DNA of 64,000 bases from Nothophaeocryptopus gaeumannii. Its lineage: Eukaryota; Ascomycota; Dothideomycetes; Mycosphaerellales; Mycosphaerellaceae. Position 1 is the stretch's first letter; every line of letters starts with the position of its first letter. The translations under genes were made by a program, and so were the position numbers. The stretch covers positions 310,001 to 374,000 of the forward strand of contig JASISA010000009.1 of NCBI GenBank assembly GCA_031771865.1, written 5' to 3'. The notes beneath the pieces are model-generated. The model searched no databases. It was given only the letters and a program-made list of their open reading frames with translations, and was not told where the DNA came from. This document shows, one piece after another, positions 21,001 to 31,722 of the stretch.

Positions 21001-22987
21001 GTCCTTTTTATTCCGCATGACCATTGGCTGCCCAATAGGCTCTTCATCAATCATCAGACGTGTCTCAATCCCAGTCATGTCACCGAATTTGATGCTTTTT
21101 GAGTCCAGCTCCAGATTGGTATGACTTCTGGTAGCGCGGAAGTACTCCACAACGGCGGGCGCGCTGTCCGTGTTCAATCCTGCAAACTGCACATCAAAGG
21201 CTTTCCCAGTAAGACGTTGTTCTTCCGCTTTACGCTTGAAGGCCAAGCCTGCTGCGACCTCTGCGGTGGCAGTATTTCGACCGAAGGCGGTGACATCGAT
21301 GTTGTGCTCTGGAAGTCGTATCGTTGCGCGAATGTATTGCTTCGGACCCTGGCGTGTTTTCCTACGACTTACGAGCTTGAGGGAAAAGCTCGGAATAAGT
21401 CCGTATTGCGCTGCGTAGTTGTAGATATCGCGGCGTGCATCTTTCTCCTCCTTCAGGACGTGACTATCAATTTCAGCGAGCTCGACGTTAGCGTCCGGAG
21501 TATCGAAGACCTCCTCTTCAGAGCTGTCTTGCTGCTGTGATTCTTGTCCGGGGGATGGGAACAAGCGAGCCAAAGCGCCTGAAATATGCAATCTAGTACG
21601 GATCGTCAGTATGAACCTTTCCTGATTTTGGCGTAGGTAGGTCTCACCGGTTCAATGCAGCAACCCATGCGTTGCGTCGTGCTTGAATCTTCGTCTTGCC
21701 TTGGCCAGTGCATTCCTCACTAAACATGCCTGGGATCTTCAGCGACAGAGTCGATGATATCCCGCCGTCGTTTCTCTGAGTTGTGCGTACGTCCTGAATG
21801 TTCTTCACCCTGAGGGTTTTGATACGCTTGGTGATCTCTGTGGCAACATTCTCTGGGACAAACAAATTGGAGGGAGCAAATGCATACTGATGGCTTTGCG
21901 GCAAGATCTCCGGGGCCAGAGTATCAGTCGAAGGGCTTCCTTGATGAGCGATGCTGGCTAAAATCCCGGAAGTGTGTAACGTCGAGAGAATCCAGCACCA
22001 TGCTGCGTCCCGTGCATGGGATTTGTTCGCCGCACTTCCCGTAACATTTGCCTGGAAGTCATCTCCGATGTTTACTTTCAAATTGCAAGTCCATCCCGCT
22101 TCGGATGTAGTTGTGAATTTCTTGCTCGTCCTCAACTTCAGCTGGCGGTGCGTACAGATCGATTTAAGACTGTTCTCGATATTTGTGGTAGTTGCAGGCT
22201 GTGCGAATAATCTCCTAGGAGTGCGCGGATACTGCTGTTCCAAGGGTAGCGGCATGCTCAAAGCGGTCTGGTAATCGACAGTCGAGGTCGGTTCGAAGAT
22301 GGTAGCGTAGTTCGTGGCATTCGGGGCCAGATGGTTTTGTTGAGATTCTTCTTGACTTTGTGTTGAAGCATCAGAAGTTCGGTCTTGAATGGTTGCTGGG
22401 GTGAGGTTGACGCTCGCTGAGGCATGCTCGGACTGTGGCTGAGGGGAGTCGCCAGCTCCTGCAGTCGCCCACTGCTTTAAAGCAGGTGCGAGATCGTTCG
22501 CGCTCAGGGCCTGCAAAAGCCTTCCCTTAGCATTACGTCTTGCTTTAGCCATCTTCGGTCGTGTCTTCAGAGCGGCCAAAATCTCGTCCTTGTCAGACTG
22601 AGCAATGTCTGCTTGCCTCTCCAACGCCTTCCGCGCAGCGTTGGCAACATCGCCCCAGCTTTGCAAGTCATCAAATCCTTCGGTCTTTCGATTTTCTGGG
22701 CCATGTTCAGACCCACGAAGAGCAGCTTCATAATTGTCCTCGCTGCCGAGCAGCGTGGCATATCGTCGCCATTGATTGAAAGGATCTGAGCTTTTGAAAC
22801 CAATACACACTCTCCCTTGAAAACTGCAATGTTGAGCTCTGGCGAGCAGGGCAGGAGAGGCTAGATGCCCGGAGCATAGCTGCAAACGAACCGATGGCGG
22901 AAGGCGAAGAAGGGCTTGGATAGCCGTGGCAGGCGCCATGTTGAAGGAACGCGACAAAGCCTTGATCCCAATGGTATCATGGTTCAT
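18070..22987 (-). CDS. Large DEAH-box (DExH) RNA helicase with dsRNA-binding-like N-terminus
   Basis: Exons 21648-22987 and 18070-21592 with a 55 bp intron (GTGAGA...CTAG), restoring WVAALNRLHISGAL; 1620 residues. Helicase motifs run in order: GATGSGKTTQVPQ (~795), TQPRRLAA, DEVHER (DEVH box, ~897), SAT (~933) and QRAGRAGR (~1177), then HA2 and OB-fold regions. The N-terminal third has two segments resembling dsRNA-binding folds (one ending AWVAALNR, another with GRNTATAEVAAGLAFK), placing it in the DHX9/DHX29/DHX30/DHX36 branch. The N-terminus (MAPATAIQALLRLPPSVRLQ, from the second Met at about 22939) is basic and amphipathic, so mitochondrial targeting is possible. The first Met adds 16 residues. 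Confidence 0.92.
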
Positions 22988-23532
22988 TTGTCGTTTCTGA
23001 TATAGCTAACATTCGCAATGCATAGAACCGAAGCTTTCATGATGCCGTCGATGAATTCTAAGGCTGCATAGGAGAAAGTTCCCATGAAGCCAAAGTTTCG
23101 TACCTCGGACCGTGCCGATGTCCCGCTCTTCCGTTGTCTTGTCGAACTTTCACATGCTCCCTCGCTCTCTCACAACGCGACCTCCACCATCACGAAGCAT
23201 CTGCAAGCAGTGCATGCGCAGTCAATTTCAATGTTCGGACCTGGGATAATAGCGTCCTTCGAGAAATAGAGTCAGCAGTCACATGCTCTTGGCTCCGCCA
23301 GAAGCTACCAGCACAAACGCGGATGGGTCCCTACGTCATTCTTCAATCACTCACGGGCCAAGCGAGGGATCGTACTTCAAGTAAGCACTCGCGTGCTGTC
23401 TGTGTTCAAGCGCTCTCCTACTTCATCACAATAACTTACAGCATTACTGTTTCCAGACCAAGCAGTCTCAACCAACCGAGCAACCCGCTACACAACCAGT
23501 TCGTCACAGCTCTACCACATTAACCAGCAATC
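22988..23532. promoter_or_regulatory. Divergent promoter, DEAH helicase / small hydrophilic gene
   Basis: 545 bp between opposite starts. The part near 23400-23530 reads like a 5' leader (pyrimidine-rich, ending CCAGCAATCATG). No other signal seen. Confidence 0.5.
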
Positions 23533-23856
23533 ATGCCTCGCGACGGATCAGGACACTCCCACAACGCCGAAGAGCTCGGCCATAATATCCAGCACGGTGC
23601 ACCAGAGGGCAACGAGGTACGCTCCTCGCAATCCTCCCCTCTCTCTCCAATCACTCATCACTAAGACTTCTTCCTGCAGGGTCCCTCCTCCACTGGGGTC
23701 GACAGCAGCCACAAAGCCGCCGCACCACCAGAATACGAAGCTGGCGAGGGCCTTCCCAACACAGGCTCATCAGGCCAGGGAAGCGATAAGAGCGGGAGTG
23801 GAAAGGGACCGATCAAGAGCACGGTCGACGAGGTTGCCGAGCAGGCAAGCAAGTGA
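23533..23856 (+). CDS. Small hydrophilic Gly/Ser-rich protein, 86 aa
   Basis: Exons 23533-23616 and 23680-23856 with a 63 bp intron (GTACGC...TGCAG); both ends are canonical and the frame is kept. The protein begins MPRDGSGHSHNAEELGHNIQ and ends KSTVDEVAEQASK, with a Gly/Ser-rich middle (GLPNTGSSGQGSDKSGSGKG). It has no signal peptide, Cys or hydrophobic core and is probably disordered. Its composition resembles small abundant stress- or conidiation-associated fungal proteins, but I do not recognise a family. The good Kozak context and clean splice make it a likely real gene, too short and interrupted to show up as a long open frame. Confidence 0.7.
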
Positions 23857-24210
23857 GGGCAGGAGAGGTCGTCTGGAACATCGAGAGTTGGCAAACGTGC
23901 TTTTGCTGTACATGAGCAAGAGATTACGCGTGGCCATCGAAGAGCCATGATGAGCTTCGATGCTGGCAGACCTGGTGGAGAGTCAAGGGCGTCGAAGGCT
24001 CGCTCGGCCTCGGTGGGGTTCCAGAGGACGATGGCTTGGTAGAAGGAGAGTGCGTGTTGAAATCGCAGTTCTCAAGGCATAAGTGAGATGTTCTCATGTA
24101 TTTCGCCTGTTTAGGCTGGCCCCCAAAAGCAGTATTGCCAAAGCTGCTGAATCGAAAAAAGTTATGAATGTACAAAACTGTACAGATTTCCTTCCGCTTC
24201 TCTATCAGAC
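23857..24210. other. Convergent intergenic region
   Basis: 3' flanks of the small gene (+) and the NDUFAF7-like gene (-). No further feature seen. Confidence 0.55.
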
Positions 24211-25923
24211 TCACATACTGACATCCCCACCAAATCCAACCGGCCGCCTTCTTTGCTCGCTCGCTTTCGGCTCTCCCTTATAAGGCACGATAGCCATAAC
24301 CTGATACAACCTTCCCATCCCCTGCGGACTCGTATCAACCAACCTCTTCCATCCACTCTCGATCCTCTTCATCATTTCAGTAAGTTCCTTCTTATCTTCA
24401 GCACCTTTGCCTGCTCGCTCGGCATCAAGTGCCTTCTTCACAAGTTGCGCCGCCCTCTCCTCAATCCCCATCCCCCTCAAAAACCTCGCCTGCTCAACTG
24501 GTCCATGCACTTCAACCCCCGGACTCGCCGTGATCGCCGCTTCCGCCAACGCGAGAAAATCTACATCGGCTGAAACGTCCGTGGCTCCGGGGATGCTGAG
24601 AGGGGAGACGAGTTCGTGGGAGCGGATTCCGCGGAGGGAGTTGGAGGGGATGTGCGAGGGGGGACCGTAGTCGATAATTAGGGCTGCTCCGGAAGGGGAA
24701 GGTTTCGAGAGGGGAGTTTCCTGCGCAGAGGAGACAGGAATCCGGCCGGGGATGGATGGTTTTGATTGTTGCTTCTGGTAAGCGGTGATTTCCGTGGGAT
24801 TGGAGCCGCCGATTCGGATCGCGAGGTCGCGGGTGTAGGATTGTGACTCAGGCGAAATTTCGATTGTGGCGCCATCCGTGGATTTGAGCGCTTTGTAGCG
24901 GTTTGAGGTTTCTGGAAGATACATCGAGTGCGGTGTTGCTGTTCTGGATAAGGACAGCTCGAATTCGGGTTCGCCTTCTTTCAGGCGATGGGGTGGTCTT
25001 GGTGACACAAGGAGTTCTCGCCATTGTTGCCCTTCTTGAGGGTTTTGCTTCGTTTCAATTGGACCTGTTGGTGTCTGCACCTTTCGTTGTTCGTCCGGTT
25101 GGACATGAGTTGATTGGAAGACGTGGATGGGTAGGGCGTCGAAGAATTCGTGGGCGATGATGAAAGGCGTTTCGTTTGCTTGTCGGGGGACGAACTTGTG
25201 ATCCTCCGTCCAGACAACTTTCAAATCTGGCGAGTGTCGACTTGTACTCTCCCATCCAAGCTTTGTTTCCGCCATGGGGTTGTCGCCGCATAGAAGCTTG
25301 TGCTGTGCTTGTCGTAGGGTATCACTGGCTTCAATCAGATATACTGCCTCGACTGCTTTCGCTAAAGGCGGAAAGTTGCGAATAGTCTAAGAACAGATTG
25401 GAACTCAGCATTGATGCATTATTGTACGTATGATATAGCTCTTACTCGTAGCATGTCGTCCATCAGCGTTCCTCGTCCTGGCCCGATTTCCATCAGGTAT
25501 ACGCCCTCGCTCTTCTTTCCCTGGGCGATCCATTCCGCCACGATCCATACTCCTATAAGCTCACCGAAGATCTGACTGATCTCAGGAGAAGTAACGAAGT
25601 CTCCTTTTGCTCCGAACTGGTCACGGTCTTTCGACAATGCTCCTGTGTAGTATCCGCCTAGGTCGGATGTGAGGACTTGTCGCATGAATGAGGCGACGGG
25701 TAGAGGGCCAGTGGTCTATCAAGGCGTCAGTATGATTTCCTTCAATCCTCTCTTCCCCTCTCACGGTAATCGCCTCGGCCAGTTGTTTTGCCAGAGGCGT
25801 CGACCATCCGTGACCACTCTCCGTCGAATTCCATCTTGCGCCAGTTGCTCGGCAAGACCAGCAGACGTTCGCTGGGCTTTTGCGAGCAAATAGCCGCGCA
25901 GTGCGCGATATACTGCTCCTCAT
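24211..25923 (-). CDS. Mitochondrial NDUFAF7-like protein arginine methyltransferase
   Basis: Exons 25765-25923, 25446-25715 and 24211-25386; introns 49 and 59 bp; 534 residues. The N-terminus (MRSSISRTARLFARKSPANV) is a typical mitochondrial presequence. The NDUFAF7/MidA (DUF185) core follows: TGPLPVASFMRQVL, GGYYT, KGDFVTSPEISQIFGELIGV, then the SAM-binding VYLMEIGPGRGTLMDDML (about residues 126-143), and later NETPFIIAHEFFDALPIHVF and ALIIDYG. Animal NDUFAF7 dimethylates an arginine of complex I subunit NDUFS2 during assembly; the same role is inferred here. The middle contains fungal insertions. It shares a 164 bp promoter with the divergent CDK gene. Confidence 0.92.
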
Positions 25924-26087
25924 ATCTACCACTCCAAGACTTGACACCGCTCAAGCATAGGTCAGTGTTTTGGCGAAGTCCCTCAATGACATCTTCGTCT
26001 TCAGATTCTTGGCGCGTCAAGATCTCGAGCTTCAACCCCGAAGGAGATCCTGCTCCGCAAATTCAACATCACCACGACACATCAACA
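25924..26087. promoter_or_regulatory. Very short bidirectional promoter (164 bp)
   Basis: Separates the ATG of the NDUFAF7-like gene (25923, -) from the ATG of the CDK gene (26088, +). Both leaders must lie in these bases or overlap the other gene. Confidence 0.75.
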
Positions 26088-27540
26088 ATGCCTTCGCGCT
26101 GGGCAGATACCGAGGAGGACGTCGCCGAAGATGCGCGTCGAAAGACAGAGAAGGAGGAGAAGAAGCGGTTGAAGGCTGAGAAGCAGCGCCGAGCAGAGGA
26201 AGAGAAACGAGCCGCGGCGGAAGCGGCAGCGAGGACGAATGGACATGCCGAAAACGAGAGGCCTTCGAAGAGAAGACGGCTATCACAAGATGAAGGGCAA
26301 GAGGCGCAAGAGGCAGAGGGTAAGTTGTTGCGATTCGAGGCCCCAAGCTGGCAGCCATGTCGGTCTGTTGAGCGTTTCGACCGACTGAACCACATCGAAG
26401 AAGGCAGCTATGGGTTGGTGTCGAGAGCGAGAGAAGAGGCGAGTGGGGAAATCGTTGCCATCAAGAAGCTGAAGCTGGACCCAATGCGAGACGGTGGCTT
26501 CCCCGTGACAGCTCTACGCGAGATCCAATGTCTGCAGGCCGCGCAGCATCGACACATCGTCCACTTGCGGGAAGTCGTGGCAGGGCAGGGAGATTCGAGA
26601 GGAGACGTGTATCTCGTCATGGACTTCCTCGAACACGACCTGAAGACATTGCAAGAAGAGATGGCAGAGCCGTTTGTACAGTCGGAGATCAAAACACTAC
26701 TACTGCAGCTGGCAAGCGCTGTCGAGTTCCTCCACGACCACTGGATCCTACACCGAGACTTGAAGACGAGCAATATCCTCATGAACAATCGTGGAGAGAT
26801 CAAGCTGGCAGACTTCGGCATGGCTCGTTTCGTGGGCGATCCACCGCCTGCTAATTTGACACAGCTGGTGGTGACGCTATGGTATCGCTCCCCTGAACTG
26901 CTCCTTGGAACGACCACGTACGATTCTGCCATCGATATGTGGAGTCTTGGCTGTATATTTGGCGAGCTCTTGACCCGCAACCCGCTGCTGCGGGGCAAGA
27001 ACGAAGTGGATCAGTTGAGTAAGGTGAGTTGAGCACCCGGTCTTCACGACTGGAAAGATGACGGATACCATGGCTGTGCTTTTCCATTGACTTTCATATT
27101 TGCAGATCTTCGAGCTCTGCGGAATACCCACCGATGACACTTGGCCTGGATTCAAGCGTTTACCTAACGCTCGAACGCTACGATTACCTCCATCTCGACA
27201 GGCGCAAGGCTCAATTATACGCTCGAAGTTCCCAACATTGACCAGTGCTGGTGCGAACTTGCTGAATAGTCTACTCTCACTCGACCCTGCGAAGCGACCT
27301 TCTGCAGGAGAGATGCTCGGGCATACGTACTTCAGAGAAGACCCTCGGCCGAAGCCGACTGCGATGTTCCCTACATTCCCTTCGAAGGCAGGACAAGAGA
27401 AGAGAAGGCGGCACACCAGCCCCACCGCGCCTATCAGAGGTGCAGCTCCTGGTCTGCAGGGCGATGTGGACTTCACCTCCATATTCAAGGGGCGGGAAGA
27501 GGAGCAGACTGGAGGTGGCTTTCAGCTCAAGGTTGCCTGA
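26088..27540 (+). CDS. Cyclin-dependent kinase, CDK11/Ppk23 (PITSLRE-like) type
   Basis: Exons 26088-27023 and 27106-27540; 82 bp intron (GTGAGT...TGCAG); 456 residues. A charged, Lys/Glu-rich N-terminal coiled region ending PSKRRRLSQDE precedes the kinase domain (from ~100). Motifs: IEEGSYGLV (Gly loop), VAIKKLKL, PVTALREIQCL (the cyclin-binding helix corresponding to PITSLRE), LHRDLKTSNIL (catalytic loop, ~222), DFGMARF, and LVVTLWYRSPELLLG (activation segment with the T-loop Thr). CDK11-type kinases act with cyclin L in splicing and transcription. The start at 26088 follows the run CATCAACAATGCC and gives a normal N-terminus; the frame is open further upstream only by chance overlap with the divergent gene. 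Confidence 0.93.
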
Positions 27541-27589
27541 TCTAGTTCTATGTCCGATTCTCGCCGACAGATACTCAGAAAGTAATACC

Positions 27590-28297
27590 TCATGATTCTA
27601 CTGTTTTCGCCGGTGTTACTGGCCTCACCATAACCTTCATCACATAAGTCCCCTCAAACTTCGGGATCTCCGCCTTCTCCACAAACCCAAACTTCGGATA
27701 CAACCTCTGACCCACCACCGAACTCTCCAAATACACCTCCTTCTCACTAGGATCAACCAACTCCTCCAGCCCATGTTTCACCAGCGCGCCTGCGACCCCG
27801 CGTCCTTGGAAATCTGGATGTACTGCACAGGCTTGCATGAACCAGAAATCCGTCCGATCGCCCATGATATCCTTTTTCGTTAACGCAAAGGTTGCGGCCA
27901 GGTCTTCGTATAACGACTTGTTGAGCCATTCGGGCATATTAGGATAGCGATTTAGGCCGCTGTCATCTGCAGCGTCGGACTCCACAGGGCCGTTCCAGCC
28001 TATGAAGCCCATTATGCGTTCGGAGTTGGAATCGATTGCCTACATGGGAGTCAATGGACCACATCTCTTTGATCATCAGAAGTCGGAACTGCGCACCTTG
28101 AAGTAATAGCGATTCGGCTGGCTCCAACGCTTGAGATGCAGCATCGTCCGCCATGCAACGAATTCGTCCTCTTGTTCTTTGGTAAGTGCAGCTGGAAGGC
28201 CAGCTAGATATAGCTTGTCTGTAGAAAAGGCCTTATGGACCAGGGATATCATTTCTGGGGCATCTTCAGCCGTCGCGGGCTCAATCTGGACACTCAT
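27590..28297 (-). CDS. GNAT-family N-acetyltransferase
   Basis: Exons 28097-28297 and 27590-28039; 57 bp intron (GTGCGC...TGTAG); 216 residues. The GNAT fold is visible: MSVQIEPATAEDAPEMISLV (first strand and helix), IMGFIGW, then AVHPDFQGRGVAGALVKHGL (the acetyl-CoA pyrophosphate loop, Q/RxxGxG/A), and VYLESSVVGQRLYPKFGF. The substrate cannot be predicted; many fungal paralogues acetylate small amines. ATG 28297 was used; codons further upstream in frame begin at a CTG. The 3' end lies only about 50 bp from the convergent CDK gene. Confidence 0.88.
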
Positions 28298-28655
28298 GGT
28301 TTGCAGCAGTCTCAACCTGAAAGTGGAAGAGTTGCAAATTCCAGGAACAGATGAATTTCGAATAGAAGGATCATTAAACGCTTAGAGACGAAGGCAGTTT
28401 TATCATAATTGAACAGGTGCGGGAGCCTGGCCTCCCCCGGTGGTCTATCTCTTAGCCGCAGCGCTGCGAAATGCCACTTACGGCGTTAGTGTACCACATC
28501 AATCCCACCAATGGAGTTCGAGAAGAAGGGCCAATCCCGAAGAATGTGAGCCCGAACGATGCAAAGAACGGTTACATTGGATGCTCCACCATTACACTAC
28601 ACATCGACACTCGCAATTGTAGGCATCAACCTCATATACATCCACTACGTTGCCT
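28298..28655. other. Intergenic region
   Basis: 358 bp between GNAT promoter and dehydratase 3' end; nothing recognised. Confidence 0.5.
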
Positions 28656-30635
28656 CTAATGATTATCCCTCGGCATCTCAACAACCTGCGCAACCCTTTG
28701 AAACCTCGTCGCTCTCTTGAACACCATCCCTTCACTCAAAGGTCCCACTTCCCTCCGGAATATATCTTGATACGGCGTATGGCTCTCTATCATTTTATAC
28801 CCTCCATCCTCCAGAAGCTTCTTCCTGCGTTCCTCGATCTCGTTTTCTGAGATTAACATATCAACTCTCCTCTTGTTGAGATCGACGCGGAGCATATCCC
28901 CGTCTCTCAGGATCGCCAGATTCCCATTCTCAGCTGCTTCAGGAGAAGCGTTCAGGATAGAAGGACTGCCTGAGGTTCCGGACTGTCGACCGTCGCCTAT
29001 ACAGGGCAACGAATACTTCAATCCCTTCTTGAGCAAATGTCCTGGTGCAGTCATATTCACTACCTCGGCAGCTCCTGGATATCCCAATGGTCCAGCTCCA
29101 CGCATGACGAGGATCGTGCGTTCATCAACGGGCGCGGTTTTGATACGGGCATTGTAGTCTTCCGGACCATCAAATACGACGGCTTTCGCTTCGAAGGCGT
29201 TGAGGTCCTCGGGATCCTCTAGGAAGGCTGTGCGAAATTCCGCACTTATCACAGAACTCTTCATGATCGCAGAATCGAAGAGGTTTCCTTTCATATGCAA
29301 AAACCCAGCACCTGCTTTCATTGGCTTGTCGTACGAAAAGATGGTTCGACGATCCCAGGTTTGTTGGCCAGACACGTTTTCGCGGATGGTTTTGCCGTTG
29401 CATGTTATTACGTCGCCGTGAAGTTTCCCTTGATCGAGCAGTTCTGCCATTACTGCGGGAAGGCCGCCGGCGCGGTAGTATTCTTCGCATAGCATTTCAC
29501 CAGCTGGCTGGACGTTTACCATCAGTGGGATGTGATACCCGATACGATCCCAATCATCCAAGTCTAGCTTGACACCGATGTGTTTCGAGACTGCGCCCAA
29601 ATGAATGGGAGCGTTTGTTGAGCCGCCTATGGCCGTGTTGGCGACTATCGCATTTTCGAAGGCTTGACGAGTCATGATATCAGATGGTTTTCTGTCCGCA
29701 TGTACCATCTCCACAATTTGAAGACCTGTCTTGTACGCACATTGAGCGCGCTCGCGGTAAGGTGCTGGGATGGTCGCTGAGCCAGGTAACGCCATGCCGA
29801 GAGCTTCGGCCAGTGCATTCATGGTTGATGCGGTTCCCATCGTGTTGCAATGACCCACGCTGGGTGTGCCCCTGGTGACGAGATCAGTGACACCTTCATC
29901 ATCTAACTCGCCTATGGCGTGAAGTTCACGAGCTTTCCAGAGGACGGTGCCGGAACCGATCTTGTCGTTATTCTGCGGTCCATAGCCGTTCAGCATGGGT
30001 CCGACGTTGAGACATATTGCTGGGATATTGATTGTCGCTGCGGCCATTAGGCATGCTGGGGTTGTTTTGTCGCAGCCTGTCATGAGGACCACGCCATCGA
30101 AGGGGTAGGCGTAGAGAAGCTCGACCAATGTGAGATATGAGAGGTTCCGGTCTAAAGTCGCCGTCGGTCTTCTTGATGATTCTTGAATCGGGTGTGTAGG
30201 AAACTCAATGGCTATCCCGCCTGCTGAGCGAATACCTTCTCGAACCCGCTTGGCTAATGTTGTATGGTACTGATTGCAAGGTGTAAGGTCGGACCCGGAA
30301 TTAGCTATCCCGATGATAGGTTTGTTGGACATGAGCTCTTCTTTCGTCAGGCCATAATTGAGGTAGCGGTCCACGTAAAGAGCAGATATAGCACGGTCAT
30401 CTGGGCGATTGAACCATTTTGCAGAGCGGAGTTGCTTCTTCCGTTCTGACGTTGATGTTTCTGAGCTGATGTTGACTTTGGATAGTTTTGACTCGAGCTC
30501 TTTCGTTCGGGCCCGAAGAGCTGCTAGTTCTGTTTTGTAGTCCTCTATATCAACTAGATGGCCATTCTGGGAGGCGCAATTGCTGGACTGCTCACAGTCG
30601 TTGCATGCTTCTGGGTCTTGATTACAGGAAGACAT
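28656..30635 (-). CDS. IlvD/Edd-family dehydratase, probable sugar-acid (pentonate) dehydratase
   Basis: Intron-less, 659 residues. Iron-sulfur and Mg ligands are in the expected places: DLTPCNQYH (~120), MTGCDKTTPACLMA (~187) and GHCNTMGTASTMNALAEALG (~263), with IGGSTNAPIHL later. The early FNRPDDRAISALYVDRYLNY stretch and the ESSRRPTATLDRNLSYLTLV segment are more like sugar-acid dehydratases (arabinonate/xylonate type) than mitochondrial Ilv3. There is no clear mitochondrial presequence; instead a Cys-rich leader (SSCNQDPEACNDCEQSSNC) and a short coiled coil precede the catalytic part. So a catabolic role is more likely than valine/isoleucine synthesis, but this needs phylogeny. An MFS transporter lies next upstream on the same strand. 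Confidence 0.88.
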   Translation of the reverse strand: MSSCNQDPEACNDCEQSSNCASQNGHLVDIEDYKTELAALRARTKELESKLSKVNISSETSTSERKKQLRSAKWFNRPDDRAISALYVDRYLNYGLTKEELMSNKPIIGIANSGSDLTPCNQYHTTLAKRVREGIRSAGGIAIEFPTHPIQESSRRPTATLDRNLSYLTLVELLYAYPFDGVVLMTGCDKTTPACLMAAATINIPAICLNVGPMLNGYGPQNNDKIGSGTVLWKARELHAIGELDDEGVTDLVTRGTPSVGHCNTMGTASTMNALAEALGMALPGSATIPAPYRERAQCAYKTGLQIVEMVHADRKPSDIMTRQAFENAIVANTAIGGSTNAPIHLGAVSKHIGVKLDLDDWDRIGYHIPLMVNVQPAGEMLCEEYYRAGGLPAVMAELLDQGKLHGDVITCNGKTIRENVSGQQTWDRRTIFSYDKPMKAGAGFLHMKGNLFDSAIMKSSVISAEFRTAFLEDPEDLNAFEAKAVVFDGPEDYNARIKTAPVDERTILVMRGAGPLGYPGAAEVVNMTAPGHLLKKGLKYSLPCIGDGRQSGTSGSPSILNASPEAAENGNLAILRDGDMLRVDLNKRRVDMLISENEIEERRKKLLEDGGYKMIESHTPYQDIFRREVGPLSEGMVFKRATRFQRVAQVVEMPRDNH

Positions 30636-31722
30636 AGTCAGCGTAAACTTCGGATGATTATCAGCAGGTAGGGGCAGCCTGAGGAAAGAGGAGAGACATC
30701 AAGTGAAGTGAAGCAGACAACGGGCAGGGTGGCCCTAAGTAATAGCCATTGATTGAGTGGTCACTGGGTCAGCCAAAGGCCGACTTTCCTGCGGATGCCC
30801 CACATTCGGCGAAGCCGCTTGAGCTGCCGTGGTGGAAACGGTGATTTGGGGGTGTAGATGCAGCCGAGCTCGGTAGAATTGCTTGCGGTGTCTATTCATG
30901 GCGGTTTGTTTATAAGCATCGAGGTGTACAGCCATCCTCCTCTCACCAGTTCACCTTATGAGTCTTCCCCGTTCGGAAAGGTTGCGAGTGAAGATCATCG
31001 AGGCTGGCAGGTCTGCAGCGAGCCCCATCTCGGAGTACATGACCTTTCGTCAGTCTGCTATGGATGCACCGTGATAAGTTCTTGGTCAAGGAGTGGAGAG
31101 CTTGGGCATATGGTTGTCGCTGCTTCTGAACGGCTGGACGAAGAGATCATGGGCCGGCAACAAGTGGTGGGTGGCAAGTTTCCAGCGTCCCTTCTGCTTT
31201 CATGATCTGATCAGACAGGCTGCTAGCGGTTTGAAGGAGTGGTCTCAAACGTTGATGTATTCATGAGGAGGTGAGAGATGGATCGAAAGGAGGCCGAAGT
31301 GTGAAGTCATCCAGCACGGGCCAAGCGTCGGGTCGATCAGATGCCGATGGATAGAACTATGGACTCAAATGCCATCCACGTCTCCTCCTTGAACCTGTCC
31401 CTTACACTTCGCTACACTTCACACGATCTGGCAATCTCTAACTCTGGCCTGAACGTGCGACGACGAGCTATCATCATGGAGACGTACACGGCTGAGGGAT
31501 ATGGATGAAATCCTCCACGACCGCGACAGAAAAGCTGGGAGCAGAAAAGCTGGGAATCTATGACCTGGGACGGGTGAGACACGGCGACGAGTGCGCTGAG
31601 CTGTGGAGGCATGGGCTGCTGATTCGTGTGGCCTTGGTCGCACAATCACCGCGCGGCAGACTGTCCTACAACATACAAGGTACCTGGCACGATAGGACGT
31701 GTACGAGGGATTTGAAAGGCCT
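30636..31722. other. Intergenic region
   Basis: 1.1 kb between two minus-strand genes: dehydratase promoter plus the 3' flank of the transporter. No gene, tRNA or repeat recognised. Confidence 0.5.
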
